Assembly (NCBI GenBank): GCA_035626815.1
Contig: DASPMY010000012.1
Coordinates: 1 to 64,000, forward strand
Source: Croceibacterium_A sp035626815
GTDB taxonomy: Bacteria > Pseudomonadota > Alphaproteobacteria > Sphingomonadales > Sphingomonadaceae
Reading direction: 5' to 3'
Length of the DNA stretch: 64,000 bases
Position 1 is the stretch's first letter. Each line of letters opens with the position of its first letter. The translations under genes and the position numbers were made by a program. The notes beneath the pieces were generated by a model, which saw nothing but the letters and a program-made list of their open reading frames with translations, was not told the origin of the DNA and searched no databases. Positions 1-9,449 of the stretch are shown here, one piece after another.

Positions 1-828
<828 letters not shown>

Positions 829-908
829 AGTCCGTAAATGTGCGCTGGCCTAAAAAAACGACACACATTGGATGAGCGGAATCGCCCGTATCCGGCGGAC
901 GACTGCTT

Positions 909-1961
909 CTAATTCGCAAGCGCACTAGCGAGCCACTCGGCAGCCTTGCTGATCCAACCTGTGATCTTCGGTAGCGCCGTGAACGCCGATATCGCCAATG
1001 CAGCTACTACGCCAAGAATCGCGCTCGGAAGTTCCTTAGCGTAGGGCCGCCTCACCCGGTCGGGGTCTAGATAGATACGTGCAAATGGTACTAGCTTGTG
1101 CGAGCGGACAATCACAAGCATTAGGCCGATAGCAAGAAGCACAATAATTATTCTGTCGGCCAATTCGAATTCTGGAAGCGCGATCAACAGCCCTAAAAAC
1201 ATGAAGAAATTCACGTTCAGTCCATGACGCCGAAGGAACCCAGTGAATGTGCTAGTGAATTGCTCTAAGAAACGGCTCAGTCGCTGAGCTACCGCCTCGG
1301 TCCACAGCTCGTCTGGCGAAGACACAGCGATCTTGCTATCGAGATCGTCACTGAGGGTTATCGTCACGATCTTTTTTAGACCGTGAGTGGCCTCCTTCTC
1401 GACCGCGAGGGTCAACTCTTTGACCATATCGGGCAAATCGCCCCGTGCGAGATATTCCGCAACGTTCCTCACCATCACCTGCTCAGACTCTTTTGCGCGG
1501 ATGACGACCGTGACCGGCCCGTCAAAATAGCTTTCGAGTTCCGAGATGATGCGGCTTAGATCGGTTCGATACAGCGTAATCGCTCCAAGCGGCACTTCCT
1601 TGTTCGCGATAAGGAGCTGGGATTGCTCGATTGGACTAGCGGACGTCGATCCACCAAACTCTTTTAGAACGACTTCAAACGTGCCGGTCGAGCGATCGGT
1701 TAATCGCCACGTTCCGACGCGATGGCTTTGGCTAGCGTCTTCCAGTTCAAGATAGCCGACCGTTTGTGTGCTGTTGTCGGGAGCCTTTCCCGTGAGCACG
1801 AAACGTTTCGGATCTCCCGCATCGTGACGCGTTTCCAAGGTCAGCACATTACCGTCACTCTGGCCAACCGTTAGCTCGCCAGAACCGTCCTCACTCTCTC
1901 GCCAAAACAGGTTGCCGACGCGCGAGCCATTAAATTGGCCGATCCATTTGGAGTCAGACAT
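909..1961 (-). CDS. Hypothetical membrane protein with beta-rich N-terminus
   Basis: A 350-aa protein I do not recognise. Residues 1-110 are rich in alternating polar/hydrophobic short strands with repeated Gly-Trp/Thr patterns (for example VGTWRLTDRSTGTFEVVL), suggesting a small beta-sandwich or lipocalin-like fold. A charged middle region follows, and the C-terminal third carries about three hydrophobic segments (near 255-270, 272-290 and 315-335). The start ATG directly follows the TGA of the upstream gene, and its Shine-Dalgarno AGGAGG lies inside that gene's last codons, so the two are translationally linked. Base composition is clearly lower in G+C than the surrounding genome (25 of 60 at 1141-1200), suggesting horizontal acquisition. 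Function unknown; it could be the membrane component of a small defence-like module. Confidence 0.75.
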   Translation of the reverse strand: MSDSKWIGQFNGSRVGNLFWRESEDGSGELTVGQSDGNVLTLETRHDAGDPKRFVLTGKAPDNSTQTVGYLELEDASQSHRVGTWRLTDRSTGTFEVVLKEFGGSTSASPIEQSQLLIANKEVPLGAITLYRTDLSRIISELESYFDGPVTVVIRAKESEQVMVRNVAEYLARGDLPDMVKELTLAVEKEATHGLKKIVTITLSDDLDSKIAVSSPDELWTEAVAQRLSRFLEQFTSTFTGFLRRHGLNVNFFMFLGLLIALPEFELADRIIIVLLAIGLMLVIVRSHKLVPFARIYLDPDRVRRPYAKELPSAILGVVAALAISAFTALPKITGWISKAAEWLASALAN

Positions 1962-2564
1962 TCAGGCCCTCCTGAACTTCCAGATTGGCTCGCCCGGTCC
2001 ACCCGAGCCGGGAAATTGCCACCCCAAGCTCGTTACGGTGCTAACTACGGATGCGGCGAGCCCCGCCACATGCCGTCGCGTTTGCTGGAAGAACCCCACG
2101 TCAACCGGAGTCTCAAAGCGCCGAACCTTCCGGTCGACAAAATGAGCTCGTGATGCGCCACCTGAATCCGGCGGCCGCCAAGAGCCATGGCAAATTGCAT
2201 CTCGAACCTGCTTTGCGGCGCGAAGGTCCTGGATCAGTTCATCGAAGTTTTCCATCTCGAGACCGCCGTGCGCCTTCACGGCCTTCTCGTAGGCGGCAAT
2301 CTTTCCGCCGAGGGCGTCGGTGAGCGCCTTTTCGAGTTGGCCCTGCCATTTTTCCAAAGCCTGAGAGACAGCCTCCTCGGAGTATTCCGTTGTCGCTGTG
2401 AATGCGAATATCGCCTTGCCAAGCGTCTCCTCGAGAAAGCCAAAGGTCGCGACCATGCGACCAAGTTCCTCCCAGAATAGCGCGTCGTGTAAATGCGTTG
2501 GGAAGTTTTGGGGGAGAGCTTCAATATCGACGATATGGCTCTTGCGATCAGTCGAGTTGGTCAA
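1962..2564 (-). CDS. HEPN-like domain protein, hypothetical
   Basis: A 200-aa, mostly helical soluble protein. Residues 30-130 look like a helical bundle ending in R121-DAIC-H126-G, which fits the R-x4-6-H signature of HEPN domains (often RNases or their relatives in toxin and defence systems). The family link rests on this motif and the helical context only, so it is tentative. The start is probably TTG at 2564, four bases after the stop of the zinc-ribbon gene; no ATG fits better. It ends immediately before the ATG of the membrane-protein gene. The three genes therefore form a compact same-strand operon with low G+C. The last 50 residues are basic and glycine-rich. Confidence 0.7.
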   Translation of the reverse strand: MTNSTDRKSHIVDIEALPQNFPTHLHDALFWEELGRMVATFGFLEETLGKAIFAFTATTEYSEEAVSQALEKWQGQLEKALTDALGGKIAAYEKAVKAHGGLEMENFDELIQDLRAAKQVRDAICHGSWRPPDSGGASRAHFVDRKVRRFETPVDVGFFQQTRRHVAGLAASVVSTVTSLGWQFPGSGGPGEPIWKFRRA

Positions 2565-2568
2565 GGAC

Positions 2569-2790
2569 CTATAGCCCTAGTGCCTTCTTCACTGCCGCGC
2601 TGATTTCAGGCATTCGCTCCGAGGCCTCAGAAAAGGCCAGAGATCGAAAGCCCCCCAGCGTGCCGAGATAGGCATCGCAGCTTGCGCAGGTGATTTTAGC
2701 GTCGTCACCAAGACTCGGATCATACTTCACTTCGTCGGAGCCGCATGCCCCGCAGCCGATACTGATTTCTCCGATCTTCGTTGTGGTCAT
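2569..2790 (-). CDS. Small CxxC/CxxC zinc-ribbon-like protein
   Basis: A 73-aa protein with two CxxC knuckles, C13-GA-C16 and C35-AS-C38, separated by 18 residues: a rubredoxin/zinc-ribbon arrangement. The C-terminal half is a short amphipathic region (SEASERMPEISAAVKKALG). I chose the ATG at 2790 because a perfect AGGAGGT lies 4 bases before it; an in-frame ATG at 2823 has no such site. It is first in the three-gene low-GC operon with the HEPN-like and membrane proteins. The role is unknown; such ribbons often bind nucleic acid or partner proteins. Confidence 0.7.
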   Translation of the reverse strand: MTTTKIGEISIGCGACGSDEVKYDPSLGDDAKITCASCDAYLGTLGGFRSLAFSEASERMPEISAAVKKALGL

Positions 2791-2925
2791 GTGGACCTCC
2801 TGCAGATTCTGCATATGTTCCACTAATAGGCTTGGTTGGCAACGAGCTTGTGGCGTTTTCCACCGACCATGATTCCGGCGGTAAATACCTGAATTCCGGC
2901 TGTAGCTCCCCCGACACCATCAAAC

Positions 2926-2974
2926 GCCATTTCCTACACGCGCCCAACTTGTTTCATCCTGCCGGATGACGCCC
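2926..2974. repeat. Direct repeat, copy 1
   Basis: A 49-bp segment that recurs with few differences at 3488-3537. Shared words include GCCATTT, CCTACACG and TTCATCCTGCCGGATGACGC. The repeat covers the leader and start codon of the HTH pseudogene at 3529. Copy 1 also opens a short reading frame that stops after about 29 codons. Confidence 0.8.
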
Positions 2975-3058
2975 GCCACTCGCCGGGATTGCGCTCTCGA
3001 TCTGACCGCCTCCGCCTATCGCAACCCGCCCGCCAATCTTATATACTTATCGTGAAGC

Positions 3059-3325
3059 ATGGAGACGACGGTGCCAATTTACCGTGAAGAGATAGCGCAG
3101 CGGGTGAAGGGCTCACTTGCCGAGACTGAAGATTTCTGGACGCTTTGCTACGATAGCGACGCAGATCGCTTCTATGTCGAGCATTACTGGAGCCACATGA
3201 ACCCCTACAAGCTCGGCGAAGGCGACAGCGGCACTGCAACACACGACGTGGATGCGTGGGACGGTCCGGGGGCCGGCAAGATCGAGGACGCAAAGCAGCG
3301 GCTGCTGGAGCAAGCGGGTGCCTAG
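3059..3325 (+). CDS. Hypothetical 88-aa protein
   Basis: A small acidic protein (MET-TVPIYREE...) of 88 residues with no signal peptide or membrane segment. I do not recognise the family, though its aromatic-rich centre (FYVEHYWSHMNPYKLGEGD) is protein-like rather than random. ATG at 3059 has a weak ribosome site. A GTG at 3071 with GGAG six bases upstream is an alternative start, giving 84 aa. It lies alone between two ~49-bp direct repeats, in the lower-GC island. Confidence 0.6.
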   Translation: METTVPIYREEIAQRVKGSLAETEDFWTLCYDSDADRFYVEHYWSHMNPYKLGEGDSGTATHDVDAWDGPGAGKIEDAKQRLLEQAGA

Positions 3326-3487
3326 AGGACAAGGCCGAAGAGCTAGCGGCGGATATTAGCAGCAATGCGGTCCATTTCATGCGTGCTGACCAGCGAAGCG
3401 GATGACGCGCTCGAGATTTCCGGCGCTACGACGAGAGTCCCGAACACGGCACTAAACTCATAAACCAGTCCCGAAAGCCCCCAAAAA

Positions 3488-3537
3488 GCCATTTTCCTAC
3501 ACGGCCTCAATCTGCTTCATCCTGCCGGATGACGCCC
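3488..3537. repeat. Direct repeat, copy 2
   Basis: Second copy of the ~49-bp segment at 2926-2974, about 560 bp downstream and in the same orientation. It contains the start codon (3529) of the degenerate HTH gene. The spacing means the 88-aa gene is bracketed by the two copies. Confidence 0.8.
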
Positions 3538-3996
3538 TCCCCGCCTCCCGCCCGCCGCGCCTACCGGCGCCTCCGCGTCCCCGCGTTCTATCCGGTCCCG
3601 ACCCGCATCCGCCAGTTTACCCTGAGCGCCTGCCTTGCAGGCAGTCGAAGGGGGTGGACCGTCGAGCGACAGGCCGACTGGGCATGCTGGCCGAGACCGG
3701 CTCGGCGATCGGCGCGTGCGAGGCGGTCGGGATGGGCCGCAAGAGCGCTTATCGCCTCCACGCGCTGCCCGGCGCCGAGAGCTTCGCGGCGGCGTGGGAC
3801 GCGGCGCTCGGGATGCCGGTGCGGATGGTGACACGTCCCGCTCGCCACATCTCTTGTGCGACCCTGGGGCCCGGTGCGGTTGATCCTGTTCCGCGGCCGG
3901 ATCGCGGCTCGGGGCGGGCAAGAGCCCTGCGCGGCGCTGGCGCTGGTCGATGCGCTCGGCGCCGGACAGGGTCACAGCGTGAGCCCGCGATCGTGA
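3529..3996 (+). pseudogene. Degenerate helix-turn-helix (sphingomonad-type) gene, two frameshifts
   Basis: The pieces of one protein lie in successive frames. An N-terminus (MTPSPPPARRAYRRLRVPAF...) runs to WTVERQAD. A +frame jump near 3690 continues as GMLAETGSAIGACEAVGMGRKSAYRL and PGAESFAAAWDAALG, a helix-turn-helix of the kind that recognises repeated sphingomonad transcription-factor-like proteins. A second jump near 3870 continues as GPVRLILFRGRIAARGGQ and ends at TGA 3994. A palindromic REP-like fragment sits inside the N-terminal part (3620-3654). The gene is therefore broken at least twice and unlikely to make a working product. Confidence 0.65.
3620..3654. repeat. Disrupted REP core inside pseudogene
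   Basis: The word TGAGC...GTCGAAGG, the core of the REP family seen intact at 19201-19305, is here split by the small palindrome GCCTGCCTTGCAGGC. The element interrupts the HTH pseudogene between its N-terminus and HTH core. Confidence 0.5.
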
Positions 3997-4165
3997 CACC
4001 GCCCGGTGGAATCCCCCGCTCGCCGGGCTGACGAGGGGGCGAGTTTCCCCGGGCGATTCCGCCGCGCGCCCAATCCTGCTTGGCAAAGCGGCCCATTCGG
4101 GACAAAGTCATCCTCGAACACGGGACGCGCGGATTCGCCGGTCCCGTGCGAGGGGATCGACTGTC

Positions 4166-6787
4166 ATGCGCTTGCCGGCCCGGCTGCTTCTGTCGTTGCT
4201 GCTTCCCGCGGCCCTCGGGCTCGGCGCCGGAACGGCCGCCGCGCAAGACAGCCACGTCCATGCCGACGCCGCGCCGGAAGCGCCGCCGGCCTCGCTGCGG
4301 CGGGTGCTGTGGTCCGACCCGGCCGCCTGGCCCGAGGGCCGGGTGCCGCGCGCCGGCGACGCGGTGACGATCGCGCGCGACACTGAGGTCGTCCTCGACG
4401 TCGATCCGCCGGCGCTGCGCAGCCTGACGATCGACGGCAAGCTGAGCTTCTCGGACGCGCTCGACATCGGGCTCGAGACCGAGTGGATCTACTTGCGCGG
4501 CGGCGCGCTCGCCATCGGCAGCGCTGCCGCTCCGCACACCCGCCAGGCGACGATCACGCTGACCGACACCGTCCCGGGCGAAGAGATCAACACCATGGGC
4601 GACCGCGGGATCATGTCGATGGGCGGCACGCTGAGCCTCCACGGCGACCGCGAGCACAGCTGGACCAAGCTCGCCCGGACCGCCGAGGCCGGCAGCCGCC
4701 GGATCGAGGTGCTCGACGCGCGCGGCTGGCGCGCCGGCGACGAGATCGTTCTCGCCTCGACCGACTTCGATCCGCGGCAGGCCGAGAAGCGCACCATCGC
4801 CGCCGTCGACGGCAACGCGCTCGTGCTCGACCGGCCGCTCGAGTTCATGCACTTCGGCGCGATCACCTTCGGGGTCGACGAGCGCGGCGAGGTCGGCCTG
4901 CTGACGCGCAACATCCGCATCCGGGCGTCGGACGACGCGGCGAGCTCGTACTTCGGCGGGCACATCATGGCGATGTCCGGCTCCAAGGTGTACCTGTCGG
5001 GCGTCGAGCTGTCGCGCATGGGGCAGCACCTGACGCTGGCCCGCTACCCGATGCACTGGCATCTCGGCGGCGACGGGCAGGGGCAGTACATCGAGAACTC
5101 CTCGATCCACGACACCTACAGCCGCTGCGTCACCGTCCACGGCACCGACAACGTTCGGGTCGAGAACAACGTGACCTTCAACACCGTCGGCCACTGCTTC
5201 TTCCTCGAGGACGCGGTCGAGACCGGCAACCAGTTCGTCCGCAACCTCGGGATCATGACCAAGTGCCATCCGACGCTGCCGTGCGAGCCGACCAACCTCG
5301 TGCTCGCTCATCAGTCGACCAGGGGCCAGGATTCCGAGCATATCCTGATCCCGTCGGACAACACCGTGGCCACGTTCTGGATCACCAACCCGGACAATGT
5401 CTACCGCGACAACGTCGCCGCCGGCTCCGACCAGATCGGCTTCTGGTTCGCCTTGCCGACGCACCCGACGGGCCAGTTCGAAGGCACCGAGATCAGCGCC
5501 CGGACCTGGCCCGGACGGACCCGTGTGCGCGAATTTAGCGGCAATACCGCCCACTCCACCTTCGATGGCATGGTGCTCGACCGCGGCCCCCGGCCCGACG
5601 GCAAGTTCGGCATCGCCGGCCCCAACCTCATCAGCTACGCCGATCCGGCCGATACGAAGAGCGGGCTGGTGGTGTCGGTGTTCGACAATTTCACCGGCTA
5701 CAAGAACCGCAACGGCGCCATCTGGGGCCGCGGCGAGATGCACCTCTATTCCAATCTGAAGCTGGCCGACAACGCGATCGGCTTCACCCATGCGTCCGGT
5801 GCTCCCGGGATCGCGCCGTTCACCTCGCGCGTCGTCGACTCGCTGTTCGTCGGGGAGAGCGACAACATCGGCAACCCGCGCACGCCCGAGGAGATCGCCT
5901 ACGGCCGCAGCCTGCCGGCCGCATCCGCCGATTTCCCGATCCGCGGCTACGAGTACTACGATTTCCACCACGAGGTGGAGAACACCACGTTCGTGAACTA
6001 CGTGCCCAACGCGCTGCGCGATGCGGGCGCGCTGTCGTACCTGCTGTTCACCAGCTTCGGCATGAGCACCTCGAACTCGGTCGAGGGCCTGACGTTCGTC
6101 AACGCCAAGCCGGTCAGCTTCCCCCCGGTCCAGCGCCGCTGGGCGTCGGACTACGGCCGCAGCGCCGCCTACCGGAGCGCGGCGTTCCGCGACCTCGACG
6201 GCTCGGTCGGGGGAATTCCGGGCGCCTACATCGTCATCGACAACGGCATCGCCTCCGATGAACAAGCTTGCGAGATCAAGGCGAGCTGGAACGCGGCGGT
6301 CTGCCCGGGGGACATGGGCCGCTTCAGCATCGCCGGCAATTTCAGCGGGTTCGACAGCGGCCCCATCACCGATCCGATCATCCTTCAGCGCAACGGCCGG
6401 CGGTTCGAATACACCGGGGAGACCACGATCGGCAGCGGCGCCGAGGTGCGGGTCGAGACGGCGCGGGACACGCTGGCCGTGTCGCTGACGGAAATGGACG
6501 ACGGCTCGTCGGTGATCCTGGAGCTTCCCGGCTTCGCAGCCGCCACGGGGGGCGTGGAACAATCGAGCCTGGAGGGGCTGCGCGCGGCCGGCGAGACCTC
6601 GTGGTACAGCACGAACGGCACGCTGTGGGCCAAGCTCGTCGTCGACAACGCCGCCGGCCTGACGGTTTCGCCCGGAAGCAATGCGCCACCCGGTCTCGCT
6701 GCCCGCGTCTTGCCGGTGGGAGCCCGCCTCGACGTCAGCAAGGCCCAAGGCGGGGCCAGCCTGGCGCCGCAGGTCGCCGCGAACTAG
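4166..6787 (+). CDS. Secreted G8-domain / beta-helix protein (CEMIP-like), copy 1
   Basis: An 873-aa exported protein. Residues 1-27 are a Sec signal peptide (RLPARLLLSLLLPAALGLGAGTAAAQ). A G8 domain follows at about 45-190: WSDPAAWPEGRVPRAGDAVTIA, then VVLDVDPPALRSLTIDGKLSF. A long right-handed parallel beta-helix fills about 200-680, and a beta-rich tail follows. The conserved RYPMHWHLGGDGQGQY and IHDTYSRCVTVHGTDN resemble the YPIHFH region of animal CEMIP/TMEM2 hyaluronan-degrading proteins, so a carbohydrate-active role is inferred but not shown. CEMIP similarity is from remembered motifs, not a search. Start ATG is preceded by GAGGGG. A close paralogue follows after 52 bp, with a similar leader, so the pair arose by tandem duplication. 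Confidence 0.85.
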   Translation: MRLPARLLLSLLLPAALGLGAGTAAAQDSHVHADAAPEAPPASLRRVLWSDPAAWPEGRVPRAGDAVTIARDTEVVLDVDPPALRSLTIDGKLSFSDALDIGLETEWIYLRGGALAIGSAAAPHTRQATITLTDTVPGEEINTMGDRGIMSMGGTLSLHGDREHSWTKLARTAEAGSRRIEVLDARGWRAGDEIVLASTDFDPRQAEKRTIAAVDGNALVLDRPLEFMHFGAITFGVDERGEVGLLTRNIRIRASDDAASSYFGGHIMAMSGSKVYLSGVELSRMGQHLTLARYPMHWHLGGDGQGQYIENSSIHDTYSRCVTVHGTDNVRVENNVTFNTVGHCFFLEDAVETGNQFVRNLGIMTKCHPTLPCEPTNLVLAHQSTRGQDSEHILIPSDNTVATFWITNPDNVYRDNVAAGSDQIGFWFALPTHPTGQFEGTEISARTWPGRTRVREFSGNTAHSTFDGMVLDRGPRPDGKFGIAGPNLISYADPADTKSGLVVSVFDNFTGYKNRNGAIWGRGEMHLYSNLKLADNAIGFTHASGAPGIAPFTSRVVDSLFVGESDNIGNPRTPEEIAYGRSLPAASADFPIRGYEYYDFHHEVENTTFVNYVPNALRDAGALSYLLFTSFGMSTSNSVEGLTFVNAKPVSFPPVQRRWASDYGRSAAYRSAAFRDLDGSVGGIPGAYIVIDNGIASDEQACEIKASWNAAVCPGDMGRFSIAGNFSGFDSGPITDPIILQRNGRRFEYTGETTIGSGAEVRVETARDTLAVSLTEMDDGSSVILELPGFAAATGGVEQSSLEGLRAAGETSWYSTNGTLWAKLVVDNAAGLTVSPGSNAPPGLAARVLPVGARLDVSKAQGGASLAPQVAAN

Positions 6788-6839
6788 TCGAGGTTCATGA
6801 TACAAGGGACCGCGGGTCCCGGCCGAGGGGATTAACGTC

Positions 6840-9449
6840 ATGCGCAAGCTCTGTGCCTTGCTTCTTCCGGTAGCTTTGTTGCTCGGCGCGGGGGCCGCTG
6901 CCGCCCAGGACAGCCACACCCATGCGGAGGCGGGCGCGAACGCGCGGCCTGCCGCGGTCACGACGATGCGCTGGTCCGATCCCGCCGCCTGGCCCGAGGG
7001 CCAGGTGCCGGGTGAAGGCGATGCCGTGACCATCGGCGCGGACCGGGACATCGTCCTCGACGTCGATCCACCGGCGCTGCGCAGCCTGACCATCGACGGC
7101 AAGCTCAGCTTTGCCGACGATCGCGATGTCGGGCTCGAGACCGAATGGATCTACCTGCGCGGCGGCGAGCTGGCGATCGGCAGCGAGGCGAGGCCCTTCA
7201 GACACGACGCGACCATCACCCTGACCGACACCGTCCCGAACGAAGATATCAATACGATGGGCGACCGCGGGATTCTGCTCACGGGCGGCACTCTCAACCT
7301 GCATGGCGACCGCGAGCACACGTGGACCAAGCTGGCGAAGACCGCCCAGGCCGGCAGCACCCAGATCGAAGTTCTCGATGCCAGCGGCTGGCGCGCCGGC
7401 GACGAAATCGTCCTCGCCTCAACCGACTTCGACCCCCGGCAGGCCGAACAGCGGACCGTCGCCGCCATCCGGGGCAACACGATCACGCTCGATCGCGCGC
7501 TCGAATACATGCACTTCGGCCAGATCACCTACGGCGTCGACGAGCGCGGCGAGGTCGGCCTGCTCTCGCGCAACATCCGCATCCAGGCGTCGGAGGACGC
7601 GGCCCGTTCGTACTTCGGCGGGCACATCATGGCGATGGCCGGGTCGAAGATGTTCGTCTCGGGCGTCGAGCTGTCGCGCATGGGTCAACATCTGGAACTC
7701 GCCCGCTACCCGATCCACTGGCACATCCTCGGCGAAGGCCAAGGCCAGTATTTGGAGAACTCGTCGATCCACGACACCTACAGCCGCTGCGTCACGGTCC
7801 ACGGCACCAACAACCTGCGGATCGAGAACAACGTCACCTTCAACACCGTCGGCCACTGCTTCTTCCTCGAGGACGCTGTCGAGCACGGCAACCAGTTCAT
7901 CCGCAACCTGGCGATCCAGACCAAGTGCCATCCGACCCTGCCGTGCGAACCGACCAACCTCGGCCCGACTGCAACGCGGCCCTCGCTGGCGGCTTCGGCG
8001 GCCGGCCAGAGCTCGGGGAACATCCTGATCCCATCCGACAACACCGCGTCGTCGTTCTGGATCACCAATCCGGACAACATCTACCGCGACAACGTCGCCG
8101 CGGGTTCCGACGAGGTCGGCTTCTGGTTCGCCTTGCCCGAGCATCCGACCGGCGCGCACGAAGCCAACGAGGCCAGCGCCAATATCTGGCCGCGCCGGAC
8201 CGCGGTGCGCGAGTTCAGCGGCAATACCGCCCATTCGAATTTCGACGGGTTCATGTTCGACCGCGGCCCGCGGCCCGACGGCAAGTTCAGCGTCGGCGGC
8301 AGCAACTACCACTTCGCCTTTTCCGACCCGACCGATCCCAACAGCGAGCCGAAGGGTTCGGTGTTCGAGAACTTCACCGCCTACAAGAACCGGCACGGCG
8401 CCGTGTGGGGCCGCGGCGAGCTGCACCTGTTCAAAAATCTCAGGGTCGCCGACAACGCGGTCGGCTTCACCCACGCCGCCTCGGCTGTCGGCCGCGCGCC
8501 CTATACCTCGCGGGTCGTCGATTCGATCTTCGTCGGCGAGAGCGACAATATCGGTAATCCGCGGACCCCGGCGGAAATCGCCTACGGGCGCACCCGGCCA
8601 AACAGCATCGCGGACTTCCCGATCCGCGGCTACGAGTATTACGACATGCGTCACGACGTGGTGGACACCACGTTCGTGAACTTCGCGCCCAACGCCACGC
8701 GCGATGCGGCGGCGGTCTCGTATCTGATGTACACCAGCTTCGGGATGAGCAGCGAGAACGCCATCGAGGGCGCGAAGTTCGTCAATTCCCAGCCCGTCGA
8801 TTTCCCGCCGGTCGTGCGCGCCTGGGCGTCCGATTTCGGCCGGCAGAATGCCTGGCGCGGCGCGGCGATCCACGACAAGGACGGCTCGGTCGGCGGCGTG
8901 CCCGATTCCTACATCGTCCTCGACAACGGCATCGCCTCCGACGACGAGGCCTGCCAGATCAAGCCCGACTGGCACGCCGCCGTGTGCCGGGGCGACTTCG
9001 GGCACTTCGCCGTCGGCGGCAATTTCGGCTTCGGCGGCGAGCCGATCACCGATCCGGTGATGCTCAGCCGCAACGGCCGGCGCTGGGAATACACCGGGCA
9101 AGCCACGATCCGCAGCGGCGCCGAGGTAAGGGTCGAGACCGCCCGCAAGGACCTGACCCTGTCGCTGAACGAAATGGATAACGGCTCGTGGGTGATCTTC
9201 CAGCTTCCCGGGTTCACCACCACCGCCGGCGGCGAGCCGCAAACCAGCCTTGACGCGCTGCGCGCCGCCCCGTCCACGTCGTGGTTCAAGGACGACAACA
9301 GCCTGTGGGTCAAGCTGGTGGTCGACAACTCCGCCGGCGCAACGGTGACTCTCGGTCGGCCCGGTGCAGGCGTCAGCACCGTGGGCCCGGGCCCCGGTGG
9401 TGCCTTTGCGGCGGGAGCAAGCCTCAACGTCAGCAGGTCGGCTCCTTGA
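6840..9449 (+). CDS. Secreted G8-domain / beta-helix protein (CEMIP-like), copy 2
   Basis: An 869-aa paralogue of the preceding gene, collinear along nearly its whole length and by eye about three-quarters identical in the conserved core. It has a signal peptide ending near AAAQ, a G8 domain (WSDPAAWPEGQVPGEGDAVTIG), then beta-helix repeats including RYPIHWHILGEGQGQY and IHDTYSRCVTVHGTNN. Differences concentrate in the N-terminal linker after the signal peptide, a longer loop near 375-395 (GPTATRPSLAASAAG), and the C-terminal tail. Leader and ribosome site (GAGGGG) match those of copy 1. Its TGA overlaps the TTG start of the next reading frame (TTGA), implying translational coupling to the now-broken NTF2-like gene. 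Confidence 0.85.
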   Translation: MRKLCALLLPVALLLGAGAAAAQDSHTHAEAGANARPAAVTTMRWSDPAAWPEGQVPGEGDAVTIGADRDIVLDVDPPALRSLTIDGKLSFADDRDVGLETEWIYLRGGELAIGSEARPFRHDATITLTDTVPNEDINTMGDRGILLTGGTLNLHGDREHTWTKLAKTAQAGSTQIEVLDASGWRAGDEIVLASTDFDPRQAEQRTVAAIRGNTITLDRALEYMHFGQITYGVDERGEVGLLSRNIRIQASEDAARSYFGGHIMAMAGSKMFVSGVELSRMGQHLELARYPIHWHILGEGQGQYLENSSIHDTYSRCVTVHGTNNLRIENNVTFNTVGHCFFLEDAVEHGNQFIRNLAIQTKCHPTLPCEPTNLGPTATRPSLAASAAGQSSGNILIPSDNTASSFWITNPDNIYRDNVAAGSDEVGFWFALPEHPTGAHEANEASANIWPRRTAVREFSGNTAHSNFDGFMFDRGPRPDGKFSVGGSNYHFAFSDPTDPNSEPKGSVFENFTAYKNRHGAVWGRGELHLFKNLRVADNAVGFTHAASAVGRAPYTSRVVDSIFVGESDNIGNPRTPAEIAYGRTRPNSIADFPIRGYEYYDMRHDVVDTTFVNFAPNATRDAAAVSYLMYTSFGMSSENAIEGAKFVNSQPVDFPPVVRAWASDFGRQNAWRGAAIHDKDGSVGGVPDSYIVLDNGIASDDEACQIKPDWHAAVCRGDFGHFAVGGNFGFGGEPITDPVMLSRNGRRWEYTGQATIRSGAEVRVETARKDLTLSLNEMDNGSWVIFQLPGFTTTAGGEPQTSLDALRAAPSTSWFKDDNSLWVKLVVDNSAGATVTLGRPGAGVSTVGPGPGGAFAAGASLNVSRSAP

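Noticed and set aside
3749..7102. Long open frame on the minus strand across the first G8 gene
   Set aside because: Its sequence is an antisense Arg/Ala/Gly/Pro-rich composition shadow of a strongly supported plus-strand gene with signal peptide and G8 motif; no domain could be read.
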